A stretch of DNA of 64,000 nucleotides from positions 117,011 through 181,010 of the forward strand of contig CAKRMH010000003.1 of NCBI GenBank assembly GCA_934364805.1, written 5' to 3'. The position numbers and the translations under genes are program-made. This document shows, piece after piece, positions 61,710 through 64,000 of the stretch (position 1 is its first letter; the number at the start of each line of letters is the position of its first letter). The notes below the pieces were generated by a model. It had not been told where the DNA came from. It made no database searches and saw only the letters and a program-made list of their open reading frames with translations. This DNA is from an uncultured Lachnospiraceae bacterium (GTDB lineage Bacteria; Bacillota; Clostridia; Lachnospirales; Lachnospiraceae).

Positions 61710-62744
61710 CTATTTCTTTCTGCGGTATGCTGTCGGCGTAATCCCATACTTGTCAGTGAATGCTGATGTAAATTTATTTGGATTGAGATACCCTATTTGC
61801 GTGGCGATTTCTCCTACTGTGAGCTTGCTCTCCCGTAAAAGTCTCTCTGCGACCTGTAACCGGTACATTTTCATATACGAATAGATGGAATCACCGTAAA
61901 CTCCCTTGAAGCATTTTTTCATAATGGTTGGAGAAAGCTCAAACTTCTCTGCTAACCACTTGATCGTATAGTGCTCTGTGAAATGCTCCAGCAAAAAAGC
62001 ATGGATCTGTTTTATCGCATCAATCTGATCCCCGGAAAAATGAGCTTTTCGCGACATATTTTTTGAAGGATCAATTTCTGTCAATACCAGCAATAGTTCA
62101 AGCACCTTGACACGTATATATCCCTGTCGTATATGATCCGGCACTGTATACAGTTCAGAAAAAATATGCTCTATCGTCTGATTTGCCCGAATTACTGTAA
62201 ACTCCTGCATACAAGCAACTTCTTTTATACGTTCCAGATTCACAGAAAGCAGTTTAAGCACGTTTTTCATCTCATCTGTAATACGCGAAAAATCAATAAC
62301 AACCGTAACTCCATGATAATGCGATGTCGGAAACTGTGACTGATGCTTATTGCAATGAAGTGAACAAAATGACAAATCTCCGGAAGCCATATAACAGTAC
62401 TGATTCTCCCCAAAAAGACACTCACTGCGTCCTTCTTTACAATAGTTGATTTCCATCACATCCGACGCAGTTACCTGTTTCTTGTTACAGTACTCCATAT
62501 GCATATCATTGTATACAAGTTCTATTCCCGGAAACACCTGATACAGTGTGATATCTCCGACACCACTCTCATTTTCAAGATGAAAGGAACTGTTGTTATC
62601 ATTTTCCTTCTTTTTATGCACAGAAGATCCATACAGTTCTATACTGGTGAAATTTTCATCCGAAATTGTTTTTCCGTTCATGATCGTATTTCCATCGTCT
62701 ACCGATGTCAAAATATTCTGAACAAGTATATATGGATTTTGCAT
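61710..62744 (-). CDS. AraC-family transcriptional regulator
   Basis: 344 residues. The N-terminal half has a sensor-like domain with a Cys/Asn-rich segment (YCKEGRSECLFGENQYCYMASGDLSFCSLHCNKHQ); the C-terminal 100 residues hold two helix-turn-helices (FTEHYTIKWLAEKFELSPTIMKKCFKGVYGDSIYSYMKMYRLQVAERLLRESKLTVGEIATQIGYLNPNKFTSAFTDKYGITPTAYR). It resembles YbtA/PchR-like regulators of metallophore loci. The frame opens at 62807; GGAGG lies 5 bases before the ATG at 62742-62744, just after the lipoprotein stop. The two duplicated boxes are its probable targets. Confidence 0.9.
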   Translation of the reverse strand: MQNPYILVQNILTSVDDGNTIMNGKTISDENFTSIELYGSSVHKKKENDNNSSFHLENESGVGDITLYQVFPGIELVYNDMHMEYCNKKQVTASDVMEINYCKEGRSECLFGENQYCYMASGDLSFCSLHCNKHQSQFPTSHYHGVTVVIDFSRITDEMKNVLKLLSVNLERIKEVACMQEFTVIRANQTIEHIFSELYTVPDHIRQGYIRVKVLELLLVLTEIDPSKNMSRKAHFSGDQIDAIKQIHAFLLEHFTEHYTIKWLAEKFELSPTIMKKCFKGVYGDSIYSYMKMYRLQVAERLLRESKLTVGEIATQIGYLNPNKFTSAFTDKYGITPTAYRRKK

Positions 62745-62760
62745 TACATCCTCCACTTCA

Positions 62761-63534
62761 TTATTGGGCAAGATTTTCCTCACAGAAAAGTTTAATGCAG
62801 TTTTCAATCATTGTCTGATCACAGTCTACGGAAATACCAGAACCGAGCCAATAAGCATATTTTCCCTGATCGTATTGTCCTAATTTTTCAAGATCGCTTC
62901 CATAGCGTAATTCAATATGATATGTTGTGGCAGATGTATCCGGTGCAATGCAAAAATATGTAAACTCACCAGAATCAGCATCATCACTTTCATATTCGTA
63001 AAGTCCACGTACCTCTTCCATTCCAACATAATGATATGTATGTGAGAAAAGCTCATTTCCATCTGCATCATATCCTTTAATCGCAGATGTTGTACCATCA
63101 AACTCAAGTTGTGCAACACCCTCTGTAAAATGGCAGTCATATACTCCATTTCCATCTGCATAAGCCTCTACCGCTTCTTCTCCGTAGATTTCTCCAGAAA
63201 CCATAGATGCAAGCTTTTCATATGCTGCCTGTGCATTGTCCTCGCCAACCAAAGCCTTGCAGTTATCCAGCCATATCTGTTTGTACTCATCCGATAAAAT
63301 TACCGGCCAAAGTTCCTGATATGAACCAGTCAGATCAACTATTAGCTGTTTTGCTGTTTCCTCGCTATTTTCTTCCTGTGTTTCTGTCTCAGATGTTTTT
63401 TCTTCTGATACACGCTCCGTAGCAGTAGTTTTGTTCGTGCTGCTGTTATCAGCTGCTGCCGGATTGCCACAACCACTCAGCAATGACAATGCTAATACAC
63501 ATATTAAAAACAGATTTCCAAACTTCTTTTTCAT
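62761..63534 (-). CDS. Lipoprotein with ZinT-like metal-binding domain
   Basis: 257 residues. Signal with lipobox LLSGCG, then a Thr/Glu-rich linker (TATERVSEEKTSETETQEENSEE). From about residue 60 a domain resembles ZinT/AdcA C-terminal parts: LTGSYQELWPVILSDEYKQIWLDNCKAL, VAQLEFDGTTSAIKGYDADGNELFSHTYHYVG, and YHIELRYGSDLEKLGQY, but the usual His cluster is only partly present (HTYHYVG, TYHIEL). It would sit on the outer face of the membrane and bind a metal or metal complex. GGAGGAAAATT precedes the ATG. It leads araC by 16 bases. Confidence 0.7.
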   Translation of the reverse strand: MKKKFGNLFLICVLALSLLSGCGNPAAADNSSTNKTTATERVSEEKTSETETQEENSEETAKQLIVDLTGSYQELWPVILSDEYKQIWLDNCKALVGEDNAQAAYEKLASMVSGEIYGEEAVEAYADGNGVYDCHFTEGVAQLEFDGTTSAIKGYDADGNELFSHTYHYVGMEEVRGLYEYESDDADSGEFTYFCIAPDTSATTYHIELRYGSDLEKLGQYDQGKYAYWLGSGISVDCDQTMIENCIKLFCEENLAQ

Positions 63535-63563
63535 AATTTTCCTCCAAAACTAAAAATATTATA

Positions 63564-63648
63564 GTTAGTCACTTCTAACAACAGTCATATTCTAATAATT
63601 CATTTTTAGCTTTGCAATTACCAAGAGGACATTTTTCTATCCATTCGG
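63564..63648 (-). promoter_or_regulatory. Lipoprotein-araC promoter with AraC-type control box (copy B)
   Basis: TTGCAA (63617-63612), 17-base spacer, TAGAAT (63594-63589), and GTTAG-N6-CTAAC at 63564-63579. Upstream 63618-63648 matches copy A (AATTACCAAG, ATTTTTCTATCC, TTCGG). Box, spacer and palindrome order are the same in both copies. Confidence 0.65.
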
Positions 63649-63764
63649 TGCTACAACCCATTTTTTATTCATAAAGCGAATCAAGTGTGAGTAACAAAAC
63701 ATCTTCATCTTTCAAATTTTCTAACCACTCTGTGTAACCGGATAATGAAAAGAATATATATAAT

Positions 63765-63795
63765 GAAAAAAGCCGTTCCAACGAACGACTTTTTA
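63765..63795 (-). terminator. Terminator downstream of tRNA-Lys
   Basis: AAAAAGCCGTTC/GAACGACTTTTT arms with CAAC loop; on the minus strand the T-run follows. It would end a tRNA transcript entering from the right edge. Confidence 0.7.
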
Positions 63796-63798
63796 TTC

Positions 63799-63944
63799 TA
63801 ATGAGACATCGGGGATTCGGTCTACGCTCCGCTCCGGTCGGCGCAAAACCGAGGTTCCCCGAACCTCGTGCGCCCCAAACAACTACGTTGTCCGTGGTTC
63901 GAATCCGGTATATATGATTCTCATAATGAGACATCGGGGATTCG
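63799..63944. repeat. Rearranged copies of the tRNA-Lys 3' end
   Basis: A 21-base segment at 63799-63819 is identical to 63924-63944, which covers the 3' end of tRNA-Lys. Between them lies a strong hairpin (63839-63874, inner GAGGTTC/GAACCTC, outer GGCGCA/TGCGCC) and an inverted, degenerate copy of the tRNA variable/T-arm region on the plus strand (63887-63923). The 392-base gap 63535-63926 holds the control region, the terminator and this structure, but no gene. Confidence 0.7.
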
Positions 63945-63999
63945 AACCCCGGACAACTTGATTAAAAGTCAAGTGCTCTACCAACTGAGCTAATATCCC
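63927..63999 (-). tRNA. tRNA-Lys (anticodon TTT)
   Basis: On the minus strand a 73-base cloverleaf: acceptor GGGATAT/ATGTCTC (two G-U pairs), D-arm GCTCAGTTGGTAGAGC, anticodon stem CTTGA/TCAAG with loop CTTTTAA, T-arm GGGGTTCGAATCCCC, discriminator A. No CCA is encoded. It lies one base from the window edge. Confidence 0.95.
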
Positions 64000-64000
64000 A

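Noticed and set aside
63665..63934. An 89-codon minus-strand frame through the tRNA-Lys flanking region
   Set aside because: It runs through the tRNA 3' end copies, the hairpin and the terminator, has no ribosome site, and is best explained as noncoding repeat sequence.

Overview
The window reads as chromosome of an anaerobic, spore-former-related gut Firmicute, most likely a Lachnospiraceae member (Clostridia). This is inferred from strong AGGAGG-type ribosome sites, moderate GC, families typical of that group (DUF6465, DUF6106, DUF1667, PsiE-like and cytidylate-kinase-like proteins), a minimal SufBC-type Fe-S pair, anaerobic (CbiD/CbiC) cobalamin genes, a bacteriohemerythrin and CIRCE-controlled heat-shock genes. 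No species can be assigned from sequence alone.

Layout. 0-2.4 kb: end of a glycerol-3-phosphate-type oxidoreductase operon (FAD enzyme tail, DUF1667 protein) facing a GlpP antiterminator and a cation/proton antiporter. 2.8-6.4 kb: glutamate racemase, a zinc-ribbon regulator-like protein, the SufC/SufB pair and a small membrane protein. 6.5-9.7 kb: glycogen debranching enzyme, tRNA-Phe and tRNA-Gly, and a membrane-anchored unknown. 9.7-19.3 kb (minus strand): LEA-like repeat protein, HPr-like protein, alanine/Na+ symporter, a large surface protein with a degenerate C39-like tail, a Pro/Gly-rich protein, a GH31 glucosidase and a lipoprotein amidase. 19.4-21 kb: a low-GC patch (SdpI-like, GNAT) followed by a truncated gene and a roughly 300 bp palindromic element. 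21-28.4 kb: kinase-like protein, MATE pump, a PsiE-like protein, a metal P-type ATPase with its HMA chaperone under a palindromic operator, and a Co/Ni ECF transporter (CbiMN-Q-O). 28.4-31.6 kb: Lon and Hsp20, each with a CIRCE operator over its promoter. 31.6-33.5 kb: a mobile-element scar holding an integrase tail, a three-gene DUF3791-DUF3990-DUF3791 cassette (candidate ADP-ribosyltransferase-type toxin-antitoxin) and an altered XRE regulator. 33.7-36.5 kb: pabA-pabB-pabC. 36.5-45.3 kb: late cobalamin genes cbiD, cbiC, cobD, cbiB, cobC, a short cobU paralogue, cobS, cobU and a cobQ-cobT fusion. 45.4-49.1 kb: GNAT, a U32-family protein and its unknown partner, SDR. 49.3-57 kb: XRE/TPR regulator with an ABC exporter, an HD-GYP protein, MFS, LysR, YfcE-type phosphodiesterase and an epimerase. 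57.1-63.6 kb: tandem bacteriohemerythrin, then a lipoprotein-AraC-ABC-ABC locus whose two promoters share a duplicated control region. The window ends in tRNA-Lys with rearranged copies of its 3' end.

How the genes fit together. Cobalt import (CbiMNQO) and corrin side-chain/nucleotide-loop assembly (36.5-45.3 kb) belong to one B12 supply route, although the early corrin-ring genes are outside the window and no cobalamin riboswitch was recognised. PabABC makes p-aminobenzoate for folate. The heat-shock genes form an HrcA-type regulon. The 58-63.6 kb locus looks like an AraC-controlled metal or metallophore-related ABC system with a ZinT-like surface lipoprotein. The least explained pieces are the DUF3990/DUF3791 cassette, the U32 pair, the palindromic TACGGAGAA element and the duplicated AraC-type control boxes.
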